Below are positions 53,909 through 64,000 of a stretch of DNA of 64,000 bases, one piece after another (positions within the stretch are counted from its first letter, which is position 1; each line of letters begins with the position of its first letter). This DNA is from Alternaria dauci (Eukaryota; Ascomycota; Dothideomycetes; Pleosporales; Pleosporaceae). The position numbers were made by a program, and so were the translations under genes. Location of the stretch: NCBI RefSeq assembly GCF_042100115.1, contig NC_091281.1, positions 682,001 to 746,000 on the forward strand, read 5' to 3'. The notes beneath the pieces are model-generated. The model worked only from the letters and a program-made list of their open reading frames with translations, made no database searches and was not told where the DNA came from.

Positions 53909-55281
53909 AGTAAATTTGTGTCGAGAAGATGCTTGCCTGAAGCGAAGGAGAAGGTTGAATGTGGTAAAGGAGTGAATTGATAGTGTGAATAGCCCATTAC
54001 CATGGAGATATCTGCTCTTTTTAAAGTACTTCCCGTACTAACTTGGAGGATACCCCACTGGAAGAGCATTGCAATACCCATGTCCGCACCGAGATGAATT
54101 CGATCTTGATGAGAGTAGTTTTTGCGTGTTAGTGGTAATTCCGCCATTAGCAAGACAGAAAGACCAGCGCTTTGTGATGATAGGGGCATTGCAAAGCACC
54201 AGCTCATGGCGCTAGCGCACACCCTAAATGACGGCGACGCAGTCACGTACGCCACAGGGCCTCGAACAGTTTGACATCTATCCAAACCCCGGTAATTTAG
54301 TTCGCTTCAGGCATTATCGCCGGTGGTTCGCTGCCATCGATTGAGGGCTCGGAGATATGTTTGCATCTCTCTGTCTTTAATGAGTTCTCGAGCCCTGACG
54401 GACCACATCGTTGGAATTTCTTGTGGGTACCTTTGATCGGAAGTTTTGACTATGAGATCCAGTTGTTGACCGTACCTGTTTGCAGATGTAGTCGAGAGAC
54501 ATATTTTTTTCATACACAAATCGGTCCAAATGATGTTACTACTTTATTGTTAGATCCTACAGTAATTACTTATCTCTTTGTGACCAGCATTGGGCTCAGT
54601 TATGGTCAGTTGACCTCTCTTCATCTACAGATGGCGCTTGAGCGGTGGAAAATAAGGTGAACTTCGGCGTTCTCTTCGGAAACGGGTAGAGCGGATATGT
54701 GACGGGCTAGCACGTTTCGTCTTTCCGCACTTTGGCCTACACTAGCGCACCATGTGCCGGCACTAAGACTTATCACAAGCAATCCCGAGCAAATCTCGGC
54801 AACGTTTTGCCCGATGACAGGCGGGAGTCCTTGTGTCTGTTAGGTACCAGCATTCCAGCCATAACATCTGTCCCTACCATAATCACCCAGTGACGGCATC
54901 CTCTTTCACAATGCGACATTGCAGCCATGGCAAGGTGCCCTTGGTATACCGCTTCCAGGCATGATCGTTCATTTCGCGACCCGCATAACGGAAGCCGCCT
55001 CCCGCGTCTATCACACATCGGAAGAATACTTACGCGCGCGGCTCGCCCGATCTTAAAATGAAATGACACGACTGGTGCGGGCAATACTCTGGTGGATACA
55101 GATATTCGTCATCCACTTACACGTGGTTACCAAATCTTCGGAAGACGAATCGTATTGTCCAGGCTCTGGTGCTGGCTGTGAATTTTTTTCCTTTTACATG
55201 TTGCTCGTCTCTTCATGAAAACGACTTCTCAAAGCATCGAAACTGGGTTGTTTGAACATGCTCATGGCCACTGTCGAATGT
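53909..55281. other. pectin lyase promoter and DPP3 3' flank
   Basis: 1.37 kb without a credible gene. A long promoter is common for regulated cell-wall enzyme genes. TTTTTAAAG near 54021 could be TATA-like. No repeats recognised. Confidence 0.45.
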
Positions 55282-57499
55282 TCACACATACTCCCTATCC
55301 ACACAGCTCTGGATCATGCCCTTGTTGGTAGCTTCGTACTCAATCAAGTCGACCTTTCCGTTCCTTTCGACTGTGTTTGCTTGGACAAACACCTTCCTCG
55401 GTTGCTTCTTCTTCAGAACGGCTGGCCTGACCATGTTCTCGTAGAAGGGCTCAACAGTGGTGATTTCGTCATACATCCTCTTTCCGGCTGCAAAATCTGC
55501 AGTCGCCTTGTAGATATGAAGCTTCTGTAGATAGTCGTTGATGGCAGGGCGGCCTAGATCTAGGATGCGATCGCGCTCAAGGCGGATAGTAAGGTCGGAG
55601 AGATCATCCTTCTCCCATTCCAGCTGACAGAACTCGACACCAGCATTGAGGAATGTGCGCAAGATAGAGAAGCGGGCCTGCATGTGCGCCTGGCCCCACT
55701 TCCTGCTCTTTGGATCCCAGAACTCCAGAGCTGCAATACCCGCACGTGCCATCTGGAGGTATGCGGTGAATAGAACATCCCCTGCCTCACTGTTCATATC
55801 GGCTCTGCCGTCGCCAAAGCCGAAAAGTTGCAGGATTGGGAATTCGCAAGAGAGCGCCATGGCAACGCACTCGGCGCGACATTCCTCGTAGGACGCAGCG
55901 ATAGCACCAAACGTCGACCCCCAAGTCTGGCCAGGCTTGTACCAGGATTTAATTGGCTGGCCAGTTAGGGGCGAAATCGGGGGCTTCGCCGTGTCGAAGT
56001 TGAAAACGCCCGGCTCCGTCTCCTGAAGCAGCTTACCACATCCGTGACCGAGCAGCTCGTGGAGACCAACCTGGACCTCGAAGGCAGGATCCCGGTACTT
56101 TTGATAGGTTGCTAGATCACGGTCTTTGATGAACGGAACGCTCTCATTGGGTGCCTTGGCGGAAAGAATGTTGCCAAGAGATACGTTCTTGAAACCGAAG
56201 TTCTGCCGAATGTCGTCGTAGTTTGGGATGTTGATGCCGGCCGGTATACTGTTTGGTATTAGATGAGTGGTTAGATGGTGGAGATTACAACGACTTACCC
56301 ACTGCCCGCAAACGTCAGCACCTCGAGCGACGTAAAGTCAGGACTGAGGAACTTGTCCTTTTCGAAAGACTTGTCCCATGGTAACAGAGGAATGTACTGG
56401 GGGGCTGTCTCGACCAACTTGCCAAAGGCGCGCGTCCGCTCCTTGTTGACCATCGCTACGAAGCCTTCCCACTCGCCACGAATGCCGTGTGGGTCGCGAT
56501 ACGTCTCGATGAAGCCGATGTCGGATTCTACCTGAGGGCCCTTGTCCTGTACCCAGGCCTTTTGGCTCTCCTTGAAAGCCTGCAGTGACCCTGTCCTGAA
56601 GCTCTTGGAGTATTCTTCCATCATCTTAACCTCGTGGTCGTTGGCTGCGTACAGCTTTGCCTGCTCGATGTGATGTGCGATAGTGTCCATTTCTTTGGAG
56701 TAGTCGCCAAAGACCAGTTTCACCCTGCTTCCATCGTCCATGGTCCACTCGCTTTCCTTTAGATCCCGTTGCTCTGCTGGCGGGTTGTCGGACGCCGAAG
56801 CAATGAGAACCTCGTAACCATCGTTGATCTTCCTGATCCTTGTATTTTCGGGAAGCAACCCTTTTCCTTCGAGGAAATCGCTTACGCTGGAGATTTGCTC
56901 GCTGGTGATGTGGGGACTGTCAGGGTAGTAGGTGGAAATGTGACCAGCACCGGGATAGCCCAAATGCAGCTTCCCTACATCATTGCCGGTGTATATGGCG
57001 TCCTTGAACTTTTCGTAAATGGCTAGGGTGTCTTTGGAGGCGGTCGCGAGTGCCTTCAGCTGGCGGGGGTCGAGGCGGGGTACGAATTTGGAGTCACCAA
57101 AGGACTTGAAGTTGCCTAGATTGCCTAGGAACTGCGCTGAGTAATCGAGGTATGCGTCCATCTCTTCTTGCGAAAGACCGGTGGTTCTGGCGAGGGAAGC
57201 ATAATCGCCCTTGGCGTGCTTGTGGAGAGCGACGATGAAGTCGTAGATGTGCTCGGATTCGGGGGAGACCTGGCGGAGGACGACGCGTGTTCCGGCGAAG
57301 CAGGCCCTGTGGGACGGATCAATTGTTATGTCAGAGACAACTGATGAATGCACTTGTCTTACACTGAGAGGTGGTGGGCATAGAGCTTCTCTTTATCGGT
57401 CAGCGCATCGAAGTGAGGCTTGATGGCCAGAGGCACGATAGAAGGCGGACTATCGGCCAGGTACTGCTTGAGCGTCTCGGAGTCTACCGTGGCGGACAT
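55282..57499 (-). CDS. DPP3: dipeptidyl peptidase III
   Basis: Zinc metallopeptidase (family M49) that removes N-terminal dipeptides in the cytosol. complement(join(55282..56248, 56299..57306, 57363..57499)), 703 residues from the ATG encoding MSATVDSETLKQYL, close to yeast (711) and human (737) lengths. The active-site HELLGH is at about residue 443 and the third ligand Glu in SYEECRAE follows; both Glu and His residues are intact. [20 protein letters not shown] and KLYAHHLSV-ACFAGTRVVLRQVSPES are reconstructed across the introns and match the family. The frame stays open upstream of this start to another ATG at 57748, adding a helix-turn-helix-like 83-residue extension described separately. 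Confidence 0.93.
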
Positions 57500-57748
57500 G
57501 TTGGTGGTGGCGGTGGTGGGGTTGGTATTGGTGTTGGTGGTGGTTGAGGAACGTTTACCGGGAGGTCTACCAGGCCTCTTCTTTGGGGTAACAGGGCCAG
57601 AAGCAGCGTAGTTGACCTGCCTGAGGGTCAAATTGAGATGATTGGCTATCCACTGTTGTGTGTGACCAGCTTTGTAGAGCGTATGTATCATAAGCCTCTG
57701 GTCTCTAGTCAGCTGCTTTCTGTGGGTTGGGGTCGTGGGTCCGTTCAT
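57500..57748 (-). other. possible HTH-encoding 5' extension of DPP3
   Basis: In-frame continuation upstream of DPP3 from an ATG at 57748. It encodes QLTRDQRLMIHTLYKAGHTQ, then WIANHLNLTLRQVNYAASG, a helix-turn-helix of the type found at the N-terminus of fungal Tc1/mariner-like transposases, then PVTPKKRPGRPPGKR (AT-hook-like) and a Thr/Asn linker. No stop separates it from DPP3. It may be translated as part of a longer DPP3, or be a transposase-derived fragment read only as leader. Confidence 0.5.
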
Positions 57749-58451
57749 GCTAGCCGTATGGAGAGAGGGCTCCCAAGGGATCGGGCTTGGAGGAGAGAAG
57801 AGGAGGTGTGAGATCAGGCCCAAACTTGGCTTAGTGCTATCCGAAGTCGCGCCGAATCGACGATTTTCTAGCTTCTCTACACACAAAACTTACGCCTGGT
57901 ACGTTGCTACCACCACTGTAAGGAGCTCGAAATGCATTGGCGGAGAGCGGGCCCGGCGGGCGTGGGGTAGCGGCTGTCCTATAAGCTCGCGGGAGGTTTG
58001 CGTCCGACCTGCCGCGCGGTTGGCCCAAAAGCCGTGGCCGCGCAGAGTACCTGCAAGTGCGCACAGTAATCACTAAAGAGACCCTCGTATTTAGACCTCT
58101 CTTTCTAGCTCGAGTTGTGGAGGATTACTCACTCTATGTCTCCAGTGTCTTACTTCTTCCGCAATTATAATCAGAGTCGAGTACACGCGCAGCCCTGCAA
58201 GCAGAATGGTTATTCGCTTAGCCTTAGCGGGAATCTAAGGATGCGCCCGCTGCCGACACTTTCGACTCGACGAATCATCATCTCCACCATGGATAAGATT
58301 ACAAGATTCCCGAAGAACTGCTCCTCAGCATCGTGGGCTAACTTCGGGAGCCCCGTGAGCTAATCAGACCCAGCTGACTATGGTTGTGACGCACGAGTTG
58401 GAGAGACACGATAAGATTGGTATAATGCTATTCCTACACGATAGATCCATC
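57749..58451. other. intergenic, DPP3 5' flank to OYE 3' flank
   Basis: DPP3 promoter and OYE 3' UTR (both genes minus strand). Contains short ORFs only. Confidence 0.45.
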
Positions 58452-59612
58452 TTAAGCCTTCGCCATGGATTTCAGATACTGCGCACTATGTGGGTAGTCA
58501 ATATACCCCTTTGGTGTCTTTGGGGTATAAAAAACTGAGCGGTCATACTTGACTAGCGGTACGCTCTCCTTGACGCGAAAGACCAGATCGGGGTTGGCGA
58601 CGAAGTACCTTCCAAACGCAATGATCACATCGTAGTCCTTGTATGTTTCGTCAACAGACTGCTTCGCCGAATCAGGCAGGAACCCTCCGGCAAGCATGAC
58701 TGGACTTGCGTTATCCCATAGCTCAATCATCCAGCGCACAGTCTTCTGTCCTCCGCATTCCGAGTCGTCGTTGCCAGTAATGCGGGCTTCGATGAGGTGG
58801 AGGTAAGCTAAGCCCAGCACCTTTAACTCTTCTGTGAGGTACTTGAAGGTCGGCTCGGGCTCATCCATCAACATGCCGTTAAAGTCGCTGTATGGGCTCA
58901 GACGCATTGCCGTTCTTTTTGCGCCAACAGCGGCGATTACCGCCTTGGTTACTTCGAGGTGGAATCGCGCTCGTTGCTCAATAGTCCCTCCCCAGCTATC
59001 TGTCCGTTGGTTGCAGGTCGTCTGTAGAAACTGATCCGGCAGGTACCCGTTAGCACCGTGTATCTCGACGCCGTCAAATCCCGCAGCGATCGCGTTCTTG
59101 GCTGCAGAGGCATAATCTGTTATCGTAGCCCAGATCTCCTCCTCGGTCATTGCTTCTGGTGTCCGATCTTGAGGACTCATGGGGACCGCACTGGCAGAGA
59201 CCATCTTGATGCATTCCTCGTCCAACGTATCGGGTTTCGCAGCACGGCCCTGATGCCAAAGTTGGCAGTATATCGCACAGCCTTTGGCGTGTACTGCTGT
59301 TGTGATATCTTTCCATGCATCAATCTGATCTTGCAACCATATTCCAGGTGCGTTCCGACATCCGATAGCGTTCCTGGAGATGATGGTTGCCTCGCTGACG
59401 ATGAGGGTGCCTGGTACACATGCTCTTTGCTCGTAGTACTCTAGCACACTCTGTCAGAATCGCATCTATGTGATGATGGCAGTATATGTACCTTTACTCA
59501 TGGGCGTCGCTTTGAAGTCATCGTCCATACGATACCGGGTCAATGGTGCCATAGCGACACGATGGTCTAACTTAACATCCCCGACTGTCAGCGGTTGAAA
59601 AAGTCGTGACAT
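58452..59612 (-). CDS. Old Yellow Enzyme family FMN oxidoreductase
   Basis: NAD(P)H:flavin oxidoreductase reducing activated alkenes, 369 residues. complement(join(58452..59440, 59492..59612)). The start MSRLFQPLTVGDVKLDHRVA with MAPLTRYRMDDDF is the OYE N-terminus. The intron acceptor GCTAG at 59441-59442 gives MSKEYYEQRACVPGTLI; nearer AG dinucleotides break the frame. The FMN-site pair His/Asn lies in GVEIHGANGYLPDQFL, followed by TDSWGGTIEQRARF. Related fungal enzymes act in detoxification or in ergot-alkaloid-type biosynthesis; no such cluster is visible. Divergent from a DHA2 transporter, suggesting joint expression in handling a small molecule (inference). Confidence 0.92.
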
Positions 59613-60315
59613 CTCTGTAGGCGATGGTGATATTGTTTGAAAGTTGCGTAGGCTTCGACGATTCTTGCTGAGACCGAGTTTGCTCGCTGTGTCAGTACTA
59701 CGTTGCCGTTTGGTCCTTGTGCAGCTGTGGACTATCACACGTATTATGGCCGTTGGCTAGAATCTGGCGATGGATTGCTGTACTCGTCATTGGCAGCCCA
59801 GAGCCCACTTGACACGCGACGTTTGTCAGGCTCAGCCACGATGCCGAGATTCGGCTGGACATTTGGAGTGCCGTTCTCAGCATTTTGCTCCGATATTGAC
59901 GGAAATTGCAATCAAGGAAGCAGCATTGGGGGTTGAAGATACGTCGGCTGAAAAAGTGCCGATAAGAGGTCATTGTGCTACAACGACCCACTTGGCGCCC
60001 CTACCTCGACCGGCTGCTTTCATCCGCAATGCCACTTACGCCATCGAAGCGTGTCAGCGTTTCTGCAATGCGCGTTGACAGCTCAGCCGTAACTGGCTAC
60101 TCTCCCACTGTCTCTGAGGGGAAATACGTACCGATCCCGCAGCTGTCAATGGCCGTCATTACGAGGCTCCGTCCCGCCCGGATAGCCTCCCGAAGCTCCA
60201 CGTCCAGCTTCAACGCTAGCCGCGATGTTTGGTACGGTTGGCCTTGTGCCAAATATACACGTCCGAAGATTCGCTATGTTTTCGAGGCTCATTGTGATCC
60301 CGGCAGAATACCACA
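59613..60315. promoter_or_regulatory. divergent promoter OYE/DHA2 transporter
   Basis: 703 bp between the two start codons. No TATA or known activator site stands out. Small ORFs are not convincing. Confidence 0.4.
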
Positions 60316-62226
60316 ATGAGAGACCAACAGGCCTCCGTCAACGAAACGAATTCGATGCAACCCGGTGAAGATAACAACACATGCGTCGGACATACCCTCG
60401 CTGAGAAGCCATCCGGAGACGATGTGCTATGCGACCCAGAAACACCTACGAAAAACCTTCACAGTCCACCTGCTTCGCCTACCATCCAACGAGTCGACAA
60501 TGACGACGATAGTGATGCAGCATCCATTGGCGGCCAGAGAAACACGATGACATCTACCCAACTCAGAATCGCCATTCCGGCTCTATCAGTCTGTCTCTTC
60601 GTCTCTTTCATCGACCAAACAAGCGTTTCAACCGCAACACCTGCCATCGCTGTGGACCTGAACACCGGAACAGCAACATCGTGGATTGGCACATCGTTCC
60701 TCATCGCATCAACAGCGTTCCAGCTGATCAATGGCCGTCTATCCGATATCTTTGGTCGCAAGAATCTGTTGCTGATTAGTCTCACATTGATGGCTCTGGG
60801 AGACCTTGGTTGTGGTTTTGCGCGAACGGCGGTGCAGCTATTTGTCCTACGTGCCATTGCGGGTATCGGTGGCGGTGGCATTAACAGTCTTGTGATGATC
60901 ATCGTCAGCGATATCACAACATTGCAGAATCGCGGCAAATATCAGGGTGAGCGAAACCGCCTATGCGTAATCACATGGTACTAACACTTCTGCGTAGGAT
61001 GGCTGGGTGCAATCATCGCTCTGGGAAACGGCGCAGGTCCCTTCCTTGGAGGTGCCATCGTCGAAGGGGCGACGTGGAGGTGGGTGTTCTGGATAATACC
61101 TATTATGAGTGTTCCCACTTCCATGGTCATTCTATTCTTCCTGCCGCTAAAGCATCGGTCTGGCGATCACCTTGAAAAGATCAAAAAGATTGACTACGGC
61201 GGCATGCTACTCAACATTGCATCCACCCTGCTACTACTCATTCCACTATCAGGGGGCGGCGTAACCTACGCATGGGCCTCTCCATTTTTTATCGCTTGCA
61301 CTGTCGTTGGTGCAGTGTTGGGCGTACTATTCGTGCTCTACGAATGGAAACTTGTGGCTCTTCCAATCATGCCGCTTCGATTGTACCGAGCACCACACTG
61401 TTGGGCACTATATCTGCAGACATTCCTCATAGGCCTTGCATACTTCGGCAACTTTTTCTACCTTCCAATCTACTTCCAGTCGGTTCTCAGGTACTCGCCC
61501 CTGGTTTCAGGTGCCTTGATCCTGCCGGTAGTTATCACGACGTCTTTCGCGTCTATTGCATCTGGCCAGTACATGAACCGAGTCGGCAGCTATATGCACT
61601 GCATCTTGCTCGGATTTGGCCTTTGGACTCTCGGAAATGGCCTTACCTTACTATTCGACCGAGACACGAGTCTTGCTGTATTGATAGTCGCCCTCATCAT
61701 AGAAGGTGCGGGTATTGGTCTGACGCTTCAACCGACGCTTGTGGGCATGTACGCCAATAGCCGCGCAGAGGATCGCGCAGTGACGACCGGTTTGCGCAAC
61801 TTCATCCGCACTATTGGTGGTGCTTTTGGCCTGGTCATTTCCGGAGCTATCCTCTCAAATACGCTCAGTCGAGATTTATCGAACAGGCCTTTTGTGTCAG
61901 ACGATCTGATGAGCCAATTAACATCCTCAACGTACGACCTAGACCAGTTTGGTCTTTCTTCAGACCAAAAGCATGAGGTTTTCGACACTTATATGCTCGG
62001 CCTACACTACATCTTTATCTTTTTCACAGTCTGCTCCGGTCTAAGCTTGTCTTTGACATTCTGGGTTGGTAACACCAGTCTGAAAGCACCCAAAAAGCTG
62101 GACGAGGAAGCAGCACAGCGGACAACATCGCCAGATGAGCCTCAACAAGAAGTCATCCATGGCCAAGATGTTGAGACAGAGGAAAAGATGTCTGATGAGA
62201 AATCGAGGGTGGGAGAAGCCGTATAG
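60316..62226 (+). CDS. MFS multidrug/H+ antiporter, DHA2 (14-helix) type
   Basis: Plasma-membrane efflux pump, join(60316..60946, 60998..62226), 619 residues. A hydrophilic N-terminus of about 90 residues precedes helix 1 (IAIPALSVCLFVSFIDQTSVSTATPAI, where the conserved D of the DHA family is intact). SWIGTSFLIASTAFQLINGRLSDIFGRKN contains motif A; GAGIGLTLQPTLVGMYAN and GLRNFIRTIGGAFGLVISG are late DHA2 motifs. The intron joins NRGKYQ to GWLGAIIALGNGAGPFLGG, the motif C region. The C-terminal tail is charged. Substrate unknown; the divergent OYE neighbour suggests export of a xenobiotic or metabolite. Confidence 0.92.
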
Positions 62227-62988
62227 CAAGCAACATCTGCTCAAGTCGAGCAACTACATAGCGGAAAAACGAGATACACAGCCTAGGCATCGAATTACTA
62301 AAGCACTTGTGTATTAAATCGAAGGGTTTCTGTGATACCCCAATTTTAGTGTATTATAAACCACCCTCAATCATGCCCTTCTTCGGCACCTTCCATAACT
62401 CGTCCCGATCAAGCCAGTGAAGCGATTGCGATTGCATTGAAACATCCGGAGAATGTGGAGCAGCGACATCGGAACACGGGCACGAATGTTCTTAGCTGTA
62501 GCTCTCGTTACTCACAATCAAATTACCAAAAATTTGTCCTCAGATTAACCTGGGCTTTTCCCTTGGTATGCCGACATAGGTAGGTCCTGCCCAGGTGTGC
62601 AGCCCCACAAAGGTCGGTCGTTATCGGCGACGTCGGATTGGCCTGTCCGCTCACTCCAACGATCCCCCTCACGGCGATGTTCCGCATACGGTTCCTTCCA
62701 AGCCGATAACTACTCCATCGTTCTGATAACACTGCAGTGGGTCGCATTCGGCCGCAATCATGACATCGCATCGTAAGGCACGGCAAGGCCTGGGATGTCG
62801 CCGATTACGTGAAGGCGTCACGGATGAGAATGGCCGATAGCTTGGTAGGCGATGAGCAATGGCTGTTGCGAGATGCTCCGCTGATGGTACATATATGTAT
62901 GCGTCGCGAAGCGTAAGTGTTATCTACGTCAAATCTAGTACATTATCTATTACCAGATCTTACTTCTCAATTTCCAAATATTCTCATC
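62227..62988. other. intergenic, transporter 3' flank and deacetylase promoter
   Basis: No gene seen. TATATATG near 62890, about 100 bp upstream of the next start, is TATA-like. Confidence 0.45.
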
Positions 62989-64000
62989 ATGCCTGAAGTT
63001 TACGCAGCACCGCCTGATTATGCCTTTCCACGCGAATTCAAAGGTTACGGCGAGAAGGGTCTTCAAGGCTTGAAATGGCCCAACAATGCCAAGATTGCTG
63101 TGTCTTTTGTCATCAACTATGAGGAGGTAAGTTATCGCCTAGTTACTCTCCACTGTTGAAACGTCATTAACGTACCAAAGGGTGGCGAACGTTCTGTGAT
63201 GAAAGGCGACGGAGTTTCTGAAATCAACCTCCGCGAATACCCAGCGCAGCACAGAATCAACGAGCGCGACTACAGCGGCGAATCAGAATTTGAATATGGT
63301 TCCCGTCGCGGCTGGTGGCGTATCTTCAAGCTCTTCAACGATTACAAGATGAAGTTTACCCTCTACGCTGTCGGCTCAGCCGTAGAAGAACAACCAGAGG
63401 CCGTCATTCGAAGCGTGGAAGAAGGCCATGATATTGCATCTCATGCCTACCGCTGGATAGATCACGCCAATCTCTCCGTCGAGGCTGAGAAACAGCACAT
63501 CAGAGATGGTATCACGTCACTGAAGAAGCTTGCTGGTTATGCACCAAAGGGATGGTACTATGGTCGTCCATCACCACAGAGCAGAGCTCTGATTCCGCTC
63601 GTATATGAGGAAATGGGTGAAGAACTTCTGTGGGCTAGCGACACATACGCCGACGATCTTCCTTACTGGACCGATCTGCCTCAAGAGCGTGGTAGCGCAA
63701 ACCCTAAAGGTTGCCTGATGGTTCCCTACAGCTACGACTGCAACGACTTCAAATTCCACTGCCAAGGAACTGGGTTTCGTAGCTCCGGAGCTTTCTATGA
63801 GCACTTGAAGAACGCTTTCGATGTGCTGTACGAGGAAGGTGAAGCGGGTGAGCCAAAAATGATGACCATCGGGCTGCATTGCCGCATCGTTGGTAGACCA
63901 GGAAGGTTCAAGGCACTTCAAGACTTTGTGAAGTACATCTCAGAAAAGGAAGGCGTTTGGGTTGCGACTCGGACTCAGATAGCAGAGTCGTTTAGGGAAC
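62989..64000 (+). CDS. polysaccharide deacetylase (PuuE allantoinase-like), 3' truncated
   Basis: join(62989..63126, 63181..>64000), 319 residues visible before the window ends. MPEVYAAPPDYAFPREF leads to the NodB-fold domain: SFVINYEE joins GGERSVMKGDGVSE across a 54-bp intron, then EYGSRRGWWRIFKLF, FTLYAVGSAVEEQPE, GHDIASHAYRWIDH and GWYYGRPSPQSR. This is the signature of PuuE/urate-catabolism-type deacetylases, whose bacterial members hydrolyse allantoin, rather than of secreted chitin deacetylases: no signal peptide is present. Fungal relatives are usually annotated as polysaccharide or chitin deacetylases, so the substrate is open. Confidence 0.88.

Overview
The window is nuclear DNA of a filamentous ascomycete, most likely a Dothideomycete of the Pleosporales type. 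This rests on gene content (ERB1, PRP5, PSF1, WDR48, SWT21 and PET8 homologues, a secreted pectin lyase), short GT-AG introns (mostly 47-60 bp) with CTAAC-type branch sites just upstream of the acceptor, and loosely spaced single-gene units. Species assignment is inference. Exon joins were derived by eye from frame continuity, splice signals and family conservation.

Left part (1-18.7 kb) is dense housekeeping: 5'-truncated CHD1 remodeller, vacuolar endopolyphosphatase PPN1, ribosome-biogenesis factor ERB1 divergent from splicing helicase PRP5, replication factor PSF1 and an HMG-box regulator. A 4.2 kb gene-poor stretch follows, then a large coiled-coil protein, a small Cys-rich ORF and a five-exon sugar transporter (22.8-27.9 kb).

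The middle (27.9-34.9 kb) is the unusual part. A tRNA-Pro(AGG) gene at 29788-29983 carries the normal anticodon-loop intron plus two extra insertions of 51 and 56 bp that look exactly like spliceosomal introns. Removing all three leaves a perfect 72-nt tRNA. A 40-bp copy of the 3' half of this tRNA recurs 4.5 kb downstream (34437-34476). Between the two copies lies a long degenerate gene whose frame and introns are intact but which is crossed by 25 in-frame stops, all explicable by C-to-T change. This looks like a tRNA-targeted mobile element decayed by RIP-like mutation.

The right part (34.9-64 kb) returns to genes: alkaline ceramidase, pyridoxal-reductase-like aldo/keto reductase, IEC1-like zinc-finger protein, an unrecognised four-helix membrane protein, SWT21/WRAP53-like WD40 protein divergent from the mitochondrial SAM carrier, WDR48-like deubiquitinase cofactor, a GNAT, a PARG-like macrodomain protein, pectin lyase, dipeptidyl peptidase III (with a possible transposase-like HTH extension), an Old Yellow Enzyme divergent from a DHA2 drug/H+ antiporter, and a PuuE-like polysaccharide deacetylase cut by the window end. 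No CRISPR, rRNA or bacterial features are present.
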